In this document: piece by piece, positions 17,461 through 27,127 of the stretch
Layout: each line of letters begins with the position of its first letter
Position numbering within the stretch: position 1 is the stretch's first letter
DNA from: Rhodopirellula sp. SM50
GTDB taxonomy: Bacteria > Planctomycetota > Planctomycetia > Pirellulales > Pirellulaceae
DNA: 48,175 bases
Direction: 5' to 3'
NCBI RefSeq assembly: GCF_002289565.1
Contig: NZ_NTFY01000093.1
Coordinates: forward strand, 1-48,175
Notes under the pieces: model-generated
The model's database searches: none
What the model was told of the DNA's origin: nothing
Seen by the model: only the letters and a program-made list of their open reading frames with translations
Made by a program: the position numbers and the translations under genes

Positions 17461-19228
17461 CGGCGGATTCTCCGCTTAGTGGCAGCACCACGAGAAAGAC
17501 CGTCCCGCGACTGGTGGATTGTTCAACGACGAGTGATCCCTGATGGGCTTCAACGATAGAACGTGCAACGGCCAAGCCCATGCCCATGCCTTCCGGTTTC
17601 GTCGTGAAAAATGTACGAAAAACATCCTGTGTGTCGTCGGACTCGATTCCATTTCCGGTGTCTTTCACGCGGATCTCGATGTGGTCGGGTGTCGACGCGG
17701 TGTCAATGGTCAGCGTCCGCCGGTTTGGTTCTACCTGATCCATCGCCTGAATCGCGTTTTGGAACAGATTCATGAGGACTTGTTGGAGCTGCACTTGATG
17801 GCCAAAAACCGTCAGCGATTCGGCGTGCAAGCGAGTGTCGAGATCAACGGCATGGGCGCGAAGGTCTGGACCCATGATGCCCAATGAACTTTCGATCAGC
17901 TGGTGAATGTCGGTTGCCTGGTTGTCGCCCGGGCTGGGTTTGAGGAGACGTCGGACGCCGCGCACGATCTCGGCGGCACGTTGCGCCTGGCCGCGAACCT
18001 GTCCGGCATGTTCACGGATCGCTGCGGTCTGGACGGGGGTTTCCGAAGCAAGTTTTTCCAGGACAAAGGCGTAGTTGGTCGCCGCCGACAGGGGCTGATT
18101 CAATTCGTGGGCGATGGAGGAGACCAATTCGCCCAGCAGATTCACCCGGCTGGCGTGTGCCAGCTTGTCGCGATGGTCCTTCAACTGTTTTTCGATGCGT
18201 CGTTTCTCAGTGATGTCTTCGGTGATGCTTAGCACATGGAGAAATTCATCGGATCCGTATCGAATCGGAACTTGGCGCGTCGTCATGACACGATGCTGGC
18301 CCTTCAGGCCGACGATCTCAAATTCCAGACTGTTCGATTCCCCGCGCAGGACCGCTTGCGTCGCTTCGACGAAACGTTCGCGATCTTCGCCGACAATCAC
18401 ATCGAAGATGCATTTCCCCAGGACCTCTTCACGATCCGCTTCCAGCATCCGAAGTCCGGCAGGATTGATATCCACCAGACGCCCCTCGCGATCGACCAGT
18501 TTGACGCACTGGGGTTCGGAATCAAAAATCAAGCGGAACCGACGGTTGCTTTCCAAAATGCTGGTCATCGCCTCGTCACGCAGTTGGTCGTAGGCATGAA
18601 AGCGGCGGAGCAGCAGAACGAGCAGTGTCGACGACAGAACGGCAAACACGACCCCCAGCACGATGCTCTCCGTCCTGGTTCGGTTCCACACCAACGCGGT
18701 CTCGAGTTGTGATTTCGCCAAATCGATCTCAAGTTGATTTTGCAGTACCGAGATGACCTGGCCGAATTGATCAACGTCATGCTCCAGGGCGTGAAAGTCG
18801 ATCGGATCGACCACGCCGGTTTGGTCGTACCGATCGATCATGCGATTACCGCTGTCGGCGATGTCACGTTGATGCTTCAGGACACGATCGAATTGCACTC
18901 GTGATGCTTCATCTAACGCCGACTGATGAAGAAATGACTGAGAGATCTGTTGATAGTCCGCGGTCCAACTTTCGAAATCTCGTTTCTCGGCCTCGTCGCC
19001 AGAGATGACGTACGCAAAAAGCTCTTGGACGGCATCATGGGTTCGGCTGCGAAGATCCACCAATCGACCGACCGATGGGACCCGGCGATTGTTCGTTCGA
19101 GTCGCGCTGTCGACACGCAAGAACAAGTGCACGCAATAGGTCGACGCCAACAGCAACAGTCCCGCAAAGGAAATGATCAGCAAACGAGAATACGCAGATC
19201 GGGGAGCTGTTAATGCTTCGTTGATCAT
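17426..19228 (-). CDS. PAS-domain sensor histidine kinase (FixL-like architecture)
   Basis: 600 aa. TM1 ~15-37, an extracytoplasmic helical sensor region ~40-185, TM2 ~188-208, PAS domain ~228-340, then HisKA and HATPase. The phosphorylated His374 lies in SSIAHELNQPLSAATNY; N-box Asn487/Asn491, G1 DTGNGI (523-528) and G2 GMGMGLAV (547-554) are intact. The HELNQPL form and C-terminal layout match FixL/DctB-type kinases; the PAS domain shows no clear heme-binding His-x-x-Gly pattern, so oxygen sensing is not claimed. It is followed by and overlaps the receiver-only regulator, its likely partner. Confidence 0.94.
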   Translation of the reverse strand: MINEALTAPRSAYSRLLIISFAGLLLLASTYCVHLFLRVDSATRTNNRRVPSVGRLVDLRSRTHDAVQELFAYVISGDEAEKRDFESWTADYQQISQSFLHQSALDEASRVQFDRVLKHQRDIADSGNRMIDRYDQTGVVDPIDFHALEHDVDQFGQVISVLQNQLEIDLAKSQLETALVWNRTRTESIVLGVVFAVLSSTLLVLLLRRFHAYDQLRDEAMTSILESNRRFRLIFDSEPQCVKLVDREGRLVDINPAGLRMLEADREEVLGKCIFDVIVGEDRERFVEATQAVLRGESNSLEFEIVGLKGQHRVMTTRQVPIRYGSDEFLHVLSITEDITEKRRIEKQLKDHRDKLAHASRVNLLGELVSSIAHELNQPLSAATNYAFVLEKLASETPVQTAAIREHAGQVRGQAQRAAEIVRGVRRLLKPSPGDNQATDIHQLIESSLGIMGPDLRAHAVDLDTRLHAESLTVFGHQVQLQQVLMNLFQNAIQAMDQVEPNRRTLTIDTASTPDHIEIRVKDTGNGIESDDTQDVFRTFFTTKPEGMGMGLAVARSIVEAHQGSLVVEQSTSRGTVFLVVLPLSGESADECCESKSLHC

Positions 19229-19576
19229 TCGACCGGCCGCCGTTCGATTAGCAGAAGGTGGCTGTCTCGGCGCGTGATCGGCGTCTTTCTAGTGGAGGAC
19301 GCGAGAGTTCGAAACGCTTGAGGCGGCACAGAGAATCTCCGCGCAATTATGGACTGCGGCCTGTCGATCGCCAAGGGTGGTTCCGCGATACCGGTGACGT
19401 ACCGTCTCCCGGCAGCTCTGTCCCCCGGCAGCTCTGTCCCCCAGCAGCTGCCCCGGTTGGGATTGGCGTGGTCACGTCACTAGCTGTCCGCTCGTTGCGT
19501 TGTGCTTCCCGGGCTGTGGATCGCATTGAGGTTCCCGAATCGGTGTGATCAGAAGATCACATTCGGTGCGAACGCA
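19229..19576. other. Intergenic region with a 16-bp tandem repeat
   Basis: 348 bases upstream of the kinase gene. It holds the repeat at 19408-19455 and presumably the kinase promoter, which could not be resolved. Confidence 0.5.
19408..19455. repeat. 16-bp tandem repeat, 2 perfect plus 1 degenerate copy
   Basis: CCCGGCAGCTCTGTCC occurs at 19408-19423 and 19424-19439, followed by a diverged third unit at 19440-19455. Confidence 0.8.
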
Positions 19577-19858
19577 TCAGCGGATCTGATACTTCTGATC
19601 GATCCAGCATCGCGGCAGGGGTTCACCGGAGGGGAACACTAAATCGGATTTGGCGAATTGGCGTTCGTCTTGCTCTTCTTCGCCGGCCTGCCGTCTGGCC
19701 AGGACCTCTGATTCCAGCGGGCTGAGGAGTTGGTCGATCTGGCTGATCCGGACCAGGTCTTCGGATTGGTTTTCTTTCAGAAACATTGAATCCCTCGATA
19801 TTGATAGAAGCAATTTTCGAAAGTGCAATTCACGTTCCAAAGAGGTTGAGTTTGGCAT
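19577..19858 (-). CDS. Small hypothetical protein
   Basis: 93 aa if it starts at the ATG at 19858 (MPNSTSLER); a longer ORF begins 13 codons upstream and a further ATG (MFLKENQSED) lies inside. The protein is charged, with a predicted helical middle (RISQIDQLLSPLESEVLARRQAGEEEQDER), and no recognisable domain. A GGGG tract lies about 11 nt upstream. No competing ORF in the same stretch is better. It sits alone between the kinase and the transketolase, so the call rests on composition only. Confidence 0.45.
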   Translation of the reverse strand: MPNSTSLERELHFRKLLLSISRDSMFLKENQSEDLVRISQIDQLLSPLESEVLARRQAGEEEQDERQFAKSDLVFPSGEPLPRCWIDQKYQIR

Positions 19859-20106
19859 GGCGGTGTACCCCGTTCGCAGTCGGCGCGTGATTTGCAACCT
19901 CTGCCGTCGGCGACTCTTGGAACGGTGACGTCAGCCGTCTTGTGTCTGCACGACCTCGCGGAACGACCTCGCGGAGATCACCTCATTGAGATCGAGGCGA
20001 GGCGAGTCAAGCTGAATCTCGCGCCAAATGTTGCCCAAATGTTGCATGGAACGAAAACTTAACACGCACGAAAACTGAAGAGAATTCAAGACGCACGGAG
20101 ATCAAC

Positions 20107-21972
20107 ATGTCGACCGCAATCGGATCATCAACCGAACATCTCAAAGCACTGTCGCAACAAATTCGACGCTGGATTATCCGCTGCACGTCGGAGGCCGGTT
20201 CGGGCCATCCGACGTCTTCCCTGTCGGCGGTCGAACTGATGGTGGATTTGTTATTTGGGGGGACGTTTCGATTTAATCCCGAGCAACCTGACCATCCCGC
20301 CAACGACCGTTTGATCTTTTCCAAGGGGCACGCATCGCCGCTTTTTTATTCGTTGTGGGCGGCGGCGGGACAGATCGAACCGGCGGATTTGATGAGCTAT
20401 CGGACGTTTGGTAGCCGTTTGGAAGGCCATCCCACTTCGCGGTTCCACTTGACCGAAGCAGCAACCGGGTCGCTCGGTCAGGGGCTTTCGATCGGGTTGG
20501 GCATGGCGTTGACGGCCAAGTCTTTGGACCATTCGCCCAGCCGTACATTCGTTCTGTTGGGCGACAGCGAAATGGCGGAGGGATCACAGTGGGAAGCGAT
20601 TCAGTTGGCCGCCCATTATCAACTGGACAACTTGATCGGCGTGTTGGATGTCAATCGGTTGGGACAACGTGGTGAAACGATGTTCGGACACGACCTGCGC
20701 GCCTATCGCGATCGGATCGAGCCGTTCGGTTGGCGCTGCGTACTCGTCGAAGACGGGCACGACCACGATCAGGTGCGACAAGCGTATGCCACGCTGGACA
20801 CTTCGCAGGAGTCGTCTGGCAAGCCGACGATGTTGATCGCGCGAACCATCAAGGGCAAGGGGATTCCGTCATGGGAGGATGAAAACGGGCATCACGGCAA
20901 ACCGCTCGACGAGGAGTCGTACGAACAGGTTTTGTCGCAGTTGGGTGATCCGGATCAATCGATCCGAGGCGAACTGGCCCCGCCGATTTTGTATCAACCC
21001 GACCCGGCGGCATCCCTCGAAGCCGGCTCGATCGACTATTCGCCGGGTGATCAAGTGGCCACTCGCGATGCGTTCGGTAACGCGCTGGTTCGGCTGGCGG
21101 GAAAGTACCCGCGTCTGGTCTCACTCGATGGCGAAGTTTGCAACTCGACCCGTTCCAAACGATTTCGTGACGAATATCCGAATCGGTTTTTCCAGATGTT
21201 TGTTGCCGAACAGAACATGGTCGGTGTCGCGACCGGGATGGCTGTGCGGGGCAAGACACCGTTTGTTTCCACCTTCGCAGCATTCTTGACCCGTGCGTTC
21301 GATCAAATACGCATGGCACCTTACTCTGACGCTCACATCAAATTCGTCGGATCGCATTGCGGCGTTTCGATCGGGCAAGACGGGCCGTCGCAAATGGGGC
21401 TGGAAGACATCGCGATGTTTCGAACGATTCAAGACGCTCTGGTGCTGTATCCTAGCGACGCCACATCGACCGAGGCACTCGTTGATCTGATGGCCGGTCA
21501 CGACGGCATCGCCTACCTGAGGGCCACCCGCGGCAAGCTGCCCGTGATCTACGATGCCAGTGAGACGTTCGCGATCGGAGGAAGCAAGGTGCTGCGGGAG
21601 AGCGAAACGGACCAAGTGACGCTGATCGGAGCAGGCATCACCTTACATGAATGTCTGGCGGCACACGGGGTGTTGCGAGACAGTGGCATTGCAACTCGCG
21701 TGATCGATCTCTATTCGATCAAACCGCTCGATCATGCGACGGTGAGGCGGGCGGCGGATCAGACCCAGGTGGTCTTCACGGTCGAAGACCATTTCCCGGA
21801 AGGTGGAATCGGCGAAGCGGTCTTGACGAGTTTGTCCGATCACGCGACCCCTGTGAATTGTCTCGCCGTTCGCAAACGCCCGCTGAGTGGATCGCCGGAA
21901 CACCTGCTCGACGCCGAAGGGATCTCGGCTGCGAAGATCGTTGATGCGGTCACGCGTTGGCTGAAGCCGTAG
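20107..21972 (+). CDS. tkt: Transketolase
   Basis: 621 aa, single-chain transketolase close in length to animal/archaeal-like enzymes (~620) rather than the ~660-aa E. coli type. It transfers two-carbon ketol units between sugar phosphates in the pentose phosphate pathway using thiamine diphosphate and a divalent cation. Seen: GSGHPTSS with His34, the ThDP/metal motif GDSEMAEG (152-159) ending at Asn183, and Glu368 in AEQNMVG, the residue that activates the cofactor, then the pyrimidine-binding and C-terminal domains. A GGAG stands 8 nt before the ATG. Monocistronic by spacing. A dehydrogenase E1 or DXP synthase was considered, but the full transketolase layout fits best. Confidence 0.95.
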   Translation: MSTAIGSSTEHLKALSQQIRRWIIRCTSEAGSGHPTSSLSAVELMVDLLFGGTFRFNPEQPDHPANDRLIFSKGHASPLFYSLWAAAGQIEPADLMSYRTFGSRLEGHPTSRFHLTEAATGSLGQGLSIGLGMALTAKSLDHSPSRTFVLLGDSEMAEGSQWEAIQLAAHYQLDNLIGVLDVNRLGQRGETMFGHDLRAYRDRIEPFGWRCVLVEDGHDHDQVRQAYATLDTSQESSGKPTMLIARTIKGKGIPSWEDENGHHGKPLDEESYEQVLSQLGDPDQSIRGELAPPILYQPDPAASLEAGSIDYSPGDQVATRDAFGNALVRLAGKYPRLVSLDGEVCNSTRSKRFRDEYPNRFFQMFVAEQNMVGVATGMAVRGKTPFVSTFAAFLTRAFDQIRMAPYSDAHIKFVGSHCGVSIGQDGPSQMGLEDIAMFRTIQDALVLYPSDATSTEALVDLMAGHDGIAYLRATRGKLPVIYDASETFAIGGSKVLRESETDQVTLIGAGITLHECLAAHGVLRDSGIATRVIDLYSIKPLDHATVRRAADQTQVVFTVEDHFPEGGIGEAVLTSLSDHATPVNCLAVRKRPLSGSPEHLLDAEGISAAKIVDAVTRWLKP

Positions 21973-22014
21973 GAGAAATCGGCCACACCACTAGGCATGG
22001 CCGATCAGCAACCA

Positions 22015-22320
22015 TCACTCCGGTTGATTTTCGACCAAGTACGTCGTCGCGCCGATCGTGACTTTGGTGGTCGCGATCGATCGCAGGTAGCGATAGACAG
22101 GTCGTTGTCCCCAGTCCAGCTCGTAAACCGCGGTGATCTCGGGTTGAGGAGGGTTTTGAGGCAGGAACATCCCCACCAGGTGCGAGAGCGTGGAACGCTG
22201 AGCGGCTTGGACCGGTGATTTGACCAGCACGATCGCGGGCTGGTCCTGGCAAGCGTCGACGCGTAGCCCATCCAAGGGGCCACCGATAAACTCGATAATT
22301 GAAGCACGATCTATGTACAC
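22015..22320 (-). CDS. Small hypothetical protein with GGPLDG motif
   Basis: 101 aa from a GTG start with GAGGTG about 8 nt upstream. The N-terminus has IEFIGGPLDGLRVD, then a YELDWGQRPVYRYLR segment; small proteins with an early GGPxDG and a late Tyr-rich strand are frequent in planctomycetes and phages, but no function is known. It is predicted to be a small beta-rich cytoplasmic protein. It is convergent with transketolase (42 nt between stops) and lies upstream of the cytochrome gene end. Confidence 0.65.
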   Translation of the reverse strand: MYIDRASIIEFIGGPLDGLRVDACQDQPAIVLVKSPVQAAQRSTLSHLVGMFLPQNPPQPEITAVYELDWGQRPVYRYLRSIATTKVTIGATTYLVENQPE

Positions 22321-22454
22321 GGCAACACCTCTGCTACGCGTTTTACGTCATCCGCCAATCCGCCACCCGGTTTTCACGCGGCGTTTCCAAGTTGATCGGC
22401 ACTTACGCAACTGCCGTGCCAGTCGCGCGTTTTGAAGTCAACGTCGCGCGACGA

Positions 22455-23525
22455 TCAGTTTTCGGACTCGGTTGGCTCGCGGCGCAGGGATGCGAAGTAG
22501 CTGGCGATTTGTTGTGACTGGTTTTCGTCGAGGGCGTCGGCGATGGAGTGCATCAGATTGCCGTTGCCACTTCCGCCACGTGATCGGTTTCGGAACAACG
22601 CCAGCTGACGATTCAAGAACTCGGCCGGTTGTCCTGCCAGAACGGGATAGGACGGATCGTTTTCCTGACCATGACACTTCGAACAGGCGGCTACTTTCAG
22701 CGTGTCGTCGTGTTGCGAAATCAGTCGTTGTCCGGCCTGAATCGATTCGGCGTTTAAGTCAAGCCGCCCCTGTGACGTCATGGTTTGCCCGGCGTACCAC
22801 TTCGCCGCGTCGCTCATCTCTCGCTTGCTCAGCCGCGCAGCGATCGGTTCCATCACACCGCTGTGTCGATTGCCCTCGGCGTAGGCCTCTAGCGATTCCC
22901 GCAAGTAGACTTCGTTTTGGCCGGCAAGGACCGGTACGCGATCAGTTCCGTGTCCCATCCCGTCGGACGCGTGACAAATCGCGCATTGCTCCACCACAAC
23001 TTCTGGTGCAGCGGTGTCTTTGTCGACGTCGACCAAGTCCCGGTACTCGGAGTCGCTCATCTCGTTGAGCTGCTGCAGAAACGCGACCAATGGCCAGATC
23101 TCGTCGTCTCGCTGACGGGTCGGCCAGGCCGGCATTCCGGTGAACTTGATCCCGTGTCTGACGATGTAGAACATCTCAGCGGCATCCAATTCATGCAGCA
23201 CATCGGGCAAGTAGGGCGGCGCGGGTGTCATCGCGGCCGGCACCGGCGGCATCGGTGAGCCTGGGGAGCCGTGGCACCATTTGCAATTGGATTGGTAAAT
23301 GCCCGCGCCCAACGTCAACATGCCAGGTTCGTCCAGCGACGGAACCTCCGTCCCGATGCTGTGAAACGCGACCGAACGATCGCTGGCAAAACCAAGCATC
23401 CAACGGGTGATCGGCCAATGACCGCTGCTGGCTTTGACGGGCACGATGCCGGAAACCAGAACGATCACACCAATCACCGCCAAGACCAAGCCGAGTAGCG
23501 CAAGTTTTTTCAAGAAGTCTTTCAT
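22455..23525 (-). CDS. Membrane-anchored triheme cytochrome c
   Basis: 356 aa. One N-terminal membrane anchor (~7-30), then three CXXCH heme sites: CKWCH (81-85), CAICH (181-185) and CSKCH (281-285), about 100 residues apart, so three class I cytochrome c domains. The ATG start overlaps the CtaG stop (ATGA). An in-frame ORF extends far upstream antisense-free but overlaps ctaG completely, so the long version is rejected. As the last gene of the oxidase operon it probably delivers electrons from the quinol-oxidising complex to the CuA/cytochrome c of CoxB. Similar cytochromes close proteobacterial caa3-type operons. Confidence 0.92.
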   Translation of the reverse strand: MKDFLKKLALLGLVLAVIGVIVLVSGIVPVKASSGHWPITRWMLGFASDRSVAFHSIGTEVPSLDEPGMLTLGAGIYQSNCKWCHGSPGSPMPPVPAAMTPAPPYLPDVLHELDAAEMFYIVRHGIKFTGMPAWPTRQRDDEIWPLVAFLQQLNEMSDSEYRDLVDVDKDTAAPEVVVEQCAICHASDGMGHGTDRVPVLAGQNEVYLRESLEAYAEGNRHSGVMEPIAARLSKREMSDAAKWYAGQTMTSQGRLDLNAESIQAGQRLISQHDDTLKVAACSKCHGQENDPSYPVLAGQPAEFLNRQLALFRNRSRGGSGNGNLMHSIADALDENQSQQIASYFASLRREPTESEN

Positions 23526-24196
23526 ACCGATGCCTCCAAAGTCGACGCACGCGTCGCGGTATCGTTCTGCATCGATGGCGGTTCGGCCGAACGAACACGC
23601 AACAGATCGCCCGTCAACACCAGGCCGCCTGCCAGGTAGACGATGCCGCCGACGACCAGCATCACTGCCCCGCCGAGATGTTGGTCTTCCAATGGTGTCA
23701 ATCCGCTTAAGCCGTGCGGGTGGTGAAACAGCAATCGCGGCGACAGGGAAAGCAACGCACCGAGCAAGGTCATGTGCATCGAAGTGAGCAGCAAACCGAC
23801 GACTCCGGCGGCGCTGCGTTGCCGGGTTCGGGGCTGCGTTCCTCCGAATGCCGACAGCCAAACCCACACGCCGGCCGCCAAAAACATGGACTGCTCCACG
23901 ACGAATCCGACCGTTTCGTGTCTGGCCCAATGATGAAGCCCCGGCCCGTGCCAGGCCCATACGATGATCAGCTCCCCGACCGATGCGGGGACCGGCGCGA
24001 ACAACGCAGGGCAAAAGCGAACCGGGTCGTATCGGCGTCCGGCAGCCGCGAGCGAAAGCATCGGAGCGACGATTGCGACGATCAGCATGTGTAATGACAT
24101 GTGCGCAGCAAACGAGTGCCGCGCCATGTCGGGAAGTGGTCCCATCCATGCCGCGGTCAAGATGACCCAACCGAGATTCCAGATCAGCAAACGCAT
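23522..24196 (-). CDS. ctaG: Cytochrome c oxidase assembly protein, CtaG (caa3) family
   Basis: 224 aa, six or seven hydrophobic helices. Typical features of the caa3-type CtaG family are visible: MSLHMLIVAIVAP with conserved His, WHGPGLHHWA, and SMHMTLLGALLSL. These proteins help insert copper into the oxidase. Its ATG shares one base with the upstream gene's stop (TGATG), and its stop overlaps the cytochrome start, so translation is coupled on both sides. It is distinct from the Cox11-type CtaG of mitochondria-like oxidases, which is a single-span protein. Confidence 0.87.
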   Translation of the reverse strand: MRLLIWNLGWVILTAAWMGPLPDMARHSFAAHMSLHMLIVAIVAPMLSLAAAGRRYDPVRFCPALFAPVPASVGELIIVWAWHGPGLHHWARHETVGFVVEQSMFLAAGVWVWLSAFGGTQPRTRQRSAAGVVGLLLTSMHMTLLGALLSLSPRLLFHHPHGLSGLTPLEDQHLGGAVMLVVGGIVYLAGGLVLTGDLLRVRSAEPPSMQNDTATRASTLEASV

Positions 24197-24603
24197 CAGT
24201 GGCAGGTCTCCACGAAGTAGAACACCAGGGCGGTGAAAACCGTCGCGACCGCGCTCAACAGTGACAACAGAAACGTCGACAGTCCGATCATGCGACGAAG
24301 ATCGGCGGTCGTTGCTCCATCGTGCGGGCTGCGATCATGGCCGTCGCGATGCCGACGCCGGCCGGACCAGCCGACGCCGGCGATGATCACGATCGCCACC
24401 ACGGTGTACGCCATCACTGCCAACTGAACTTCACCGGCCGAGCCATCGGAGTCCGCGAACTTGGCGCAAAAGATCGCTGCGGTCAAATAGCTTGCCAAGA
24501 AATGGACCGCCCAGACCGCAGGCGCGGCAACAATCCACCAGATCGATGTGACATGATCCGTTTTGTTGATCTCGTTGTGATTGCTCGTCTCGGTCATCGC
24601 CAT
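24196..24603 (-). CDS. Small oxidase-operon membrane protein
   Basis: 135 aa from the ATG that shares a base with the coxAC stop (TGATG); a longer ORF upstream overlaps coxAC and is not needed. About three membrane helices: IWWIVAAPAVWAVHFLASYL (with conserved-looking His), VAIVIIAGVGW, and a C-terminal pair of hydrophobic stretches ending FYFVETCH. Proteins of this size and WxxAPxxWxxHF pattern recur at this position in caa3-type oxidase operons; their role is unknown (assembly or subunit IV-like stabilisation are guesses). Confidence 0.75.
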   Translation of the reverse strand: MAMTETSNHNEINKTDHVTSIWWIVAAPAVWAVHFLASYLTAAIFCAKFADSDGSAGEVQLAVMAYTVVAIVIIAGVGWSGRRRHRDGHDRSPHDGATTADLRRMIGLSTFLLSLLSAVATVFTALVFYFVETCH

Positions 24604-27125
24604 CACTTCGCCACCATCGGAAATCCGGCGATCACCAAGCATGTAATCGCCGTGGTCAACAACAGAAAGTGCCAGTAGAGTGTCACATTGACGATGTCGG
24701 CGTCACAGCGTGCCGTCATCCGGCCGGCGGCGCGTCTTGCGGCACAATACAGGTGCATCACGACCCCGAGCACTACGTGCAGCGCAGTCCAAATCGCCAA
24801 GACCCAGACGATTGCCGGATAGACGTGGGCGGTCGGATCCATTTGATGCGCAAGCGGACCGTACAACAGTGCCAGACCGCCGACGATGCTCAGCACGACT
24901 CCGCAAACAATCGCCCCATAAAACCTCGCCGCGTGATCCTGGCGGTTCCACCGTCGCGCGGCCAACGTCGCCGAGTAGGCAAGCAGAATCGTCAGCATGG
25001 CGACGGAGGGCCAGATCCACCCGGGGCCGCTTGATCCATTGGGCGGAAAGTCGTCGTGAGCGGTCCAGTAAAAGAAGTAGCCGAAGATCAGCGAAATGAA
25101 CGCGGTCATGTCACCGAGCATGGTGATGAACATCGCCCACCAGCCGACCGCTTTGGATCCCGAAACGTAAATCGGTAACGTCAAACCGCGTCCCACGTCT
25201 TTATCCTGTTTTTCAGGAATCGGAGCAGTGCCGGTCCACAGCCAGACCAGAATCGTGATGAACGCAAGCACGCCGCTGATCGCTGCGGCAACGTACCAGT
25301 GATAGGTTGAAAAAATGAACACGCCGCCGGTGAAGATCGCAGCGAAGTGTGTCAGGAACGTCGGCCCCGGAACGCGTAGGCATTGGATCGGCTTGGCATC
25401 GACCACCGACGTCACCAACGTTTCCCGCAGCCCCTCTTCCGCATCGGGAAGATAAAACCGCCCGGCATCGACGTCTTCGACAAAATGGTCTTGATCCCAC
25501 AGCGGGTATCGACTTTCGACGATCGGAATGCTCCGCACACCCCAGGGTTTATCGGGCACTTCGCCCAACCATTCCAGTGTGCCCGCGTTCCAGAGGTTTC
25601 TCGCAACGAGGGGTTGGTTCTTTTTGGAACGAAGCACGTCAAAGAGAAAGACGACGAATCCGATCGCCAGCACGAACGCACCCACCGTGGAAATCAGATT
25701 CAACGTCCCCAACCCCAATTCCGCCGGGTAGGTGTAGACGCGGCGTGGCATCCCCAGCAAACCGCTCAGGTGCATGGGAAAGAAGCTGACGTTGAATCCG
25801 ACCAGCATCAACCAAAACGCATACCGTCCCAGTTTTTCAGAAAGCTGTTTTCCGGTCACGGCGGGATAGTAGTAGTAGACGCCGGCGACGATCGGGAAGA
25901 TGGTCCCGCCGATCAAGACGTAGTGCAGGTGGCCGACGATGAAGTACGTGTCATGGGCTTGGTAGTCGAACGGGGCGACGGCGACCATGACGCCCGTCAA
26001 CCCGCCGATGATGAACGTTGCCAACCCGCCCAGCGTAAACAACAAACACACCGATTTGGTGACGCGTCCGATCAGCAACGTGGCGATGAAACAGAAAAGC
26101 TGGATCCCGGTCGGTATCGCGACCGCCTGGGAAGCGGCCGAGAAAATACCGATCGAAATCGCCGGCAGCCCGGTCGTGAACATGTGGTGCACCCACAAAC
26201 CGAAGCTCAGGAAACCCGTCCCGACCGCTGCCAACACGATCCATCCGTAACCGACCATCGGCGTGCGGGCGAAGGTCGGTACGATCATCGCGATCAACGC
26301 GATCGAGGGCAGAAACACGATGTAGACTTCGGGGTGACCGAAAATCCAAAACAGGTGTTGCCATAACAGCGGGTCGCCGCCACGCGATGCGTCAAAGAAG
26401 GGCCAATCGAGCGACCGCTGAAGTTCCATCAGCAAATCGCCAGCGATCAACGGGGGAAACGCAAACAGGATCATCACGGCGACGACCAGGATGTACCATG
26501 CATACAGCGGAATCAGGTTCAACTGCATCCCCGGTGGGCGGCATTTCATCACGCCCACAATCAATTCGACGGCTGCCGCGATCGACGCCACTTCGATGAA
26601 CGAGAGTCCCAGCAGCCAGATGTCGACGCCCACGCCCGTCTGATATTCCGTCGTCATCGGCGGATACATGAACCAACCGCCTTCCGGTGCGACGCCAAAA
26701 AAAATCGATCCGCAAACAAAGACGCCGCCGATGACGAAACACCAAAACCCGTATGCGGACAGCCGGGGGAAAGGCAGGTCGCGCGCACCGACCATTTCGG
26801 GCAACAGCAAAATAGAGATCGCTTCCAGAATCGGCACCGCGAACAGAAACATCATCACACTGCCGTGCATCGTGAACACTTGGTTGTATTGATCGGCAGT
26901 CAAGAAATCATTGTCCGGTAGCGCCAGTTGGATGCGCATCAACAGCGCCAGGATTCCGCCGAACAGAAAGAACGTGAACGAGGCGACCACGTACCACAAG
27001 CCGACTTCCGAGTTGTTGACCGCCGACCAATACCGCCAACCTGTCGGGGTCCGCCATGCGTCGAGCAACCGTTTCGCTTTGACATCGAGTCGGTCGTCGC
27101 CGGGTGCGTCGCTGGATGCGTCCAT
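24603..27125 (-). CDS. coxAC: Cytochrome c oxidase subunit I-III fusion
   Basis: 840 aa. Start is the ATG two bases after the coxB stop. Residues ~20-560 are subunit I: heme a ligand His87 in TMHGSVM, CuB ligand His264 and cross-linked Tyr268 in GHPEVY, the His313-His314 pair, and the GHLHYV segment carrying both heme ligands. This is an A-type heme-copper oxidase active site. After a linker rich in charged residues, ~640-840 form subunit III (VGWWAMFITMLGDMTAFISL). The complex reduces O2 to water while pumping protons across the cytoplasmic membrane. CoxI-CoxIII fusions are known in caa3-type oxidases. No heme a synthase or Sco gene lies in the window. Confidence 0.95.
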   Translation of the reverse strand: MDASSDAPGDDRLDVKAKRLLDAWRTPTGWRYWSAVNNSEVGLWYVVASFTFFLFGGILALLMRIQLALPDNDFLTADQYNQVFTMHGSVMMFLFAVPILEAISILLLPEMVGARDLPFPRLSAYGFWCFVIGGVFVCGSIFFGVAPEGGWFMYPPMTTEYQTGVGVDIWLLGLSFIEVASIAAAVELIVGVMKCRPPGMQLNLIPLYAWYILVVAVMILFAFPPLIAGDLLMELQRSLDWPFFDASRGGDPLLWQHLFWIFGHPEVYIVFLPSIALIAMIVPTFARTPMVGYGWIVLAAVGTGFLSFGLWVHHMFTTGLPAISIGIFSAASQAVAIPTGIQLFCFIATLLIGRVTKSVCLLFTLGGLATFIIGGLTGVMVAVAPFDYQAHDTYFIVGHLHYVLIGGTIFPIVAGVYYYYPAVTGKQLSEKLGRYAFWLMLVGFNVSFFPMHLSGLLGMPRRVYTYPAELGLGTLNLISTVGAFVLAIGFVVFLFDVLRSKKNQPLVARNLWNAGTLEWLGEVPDKPWGVRSIPIVESRYPLWDQDHFVEDVDAGRFYLPDAEEGLRETLVTSVVDAKPIQCLRVPGPTFLTHFAAIFTGGVFIFSTYHWYVAAAISGVLAFITILVWLWTGTAPIPEKQDKDVGRGLTLPIYVSGSKAVGWWAMFITMLGDMTAFISLIFGYFFYWTAHDDFPPNGSSGPGWIWPSVAMLTILLAYSATLAARRWNRQDHAARFYGAIVCGVVLSIVGGLALLYGPLAHQMDPTAHVYPAIVWVLAIWTALHVVLGVVMHLYCAARRAAGRMTARCDADIVNVTLYWHFLLLTTAITCLVIAGFPMVAK

Positions 27126-27127
27126 CT

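Noticed and set aside
23526-24170. Upstream extension of the triheme cytochrome frame, giving a 571-codon ORF
   Set aside because: It overlaps ctaG fully in another frame; the ATG at 23525 with an ATGA overlap and membrane anchor is the natural start.
25383-26366. 327-codon plus-strand ORF rich in Arg, His, Gln and Asp
   Set aside because: Antisense to coxAC, with the low-complexity composition typical of shadow frames.
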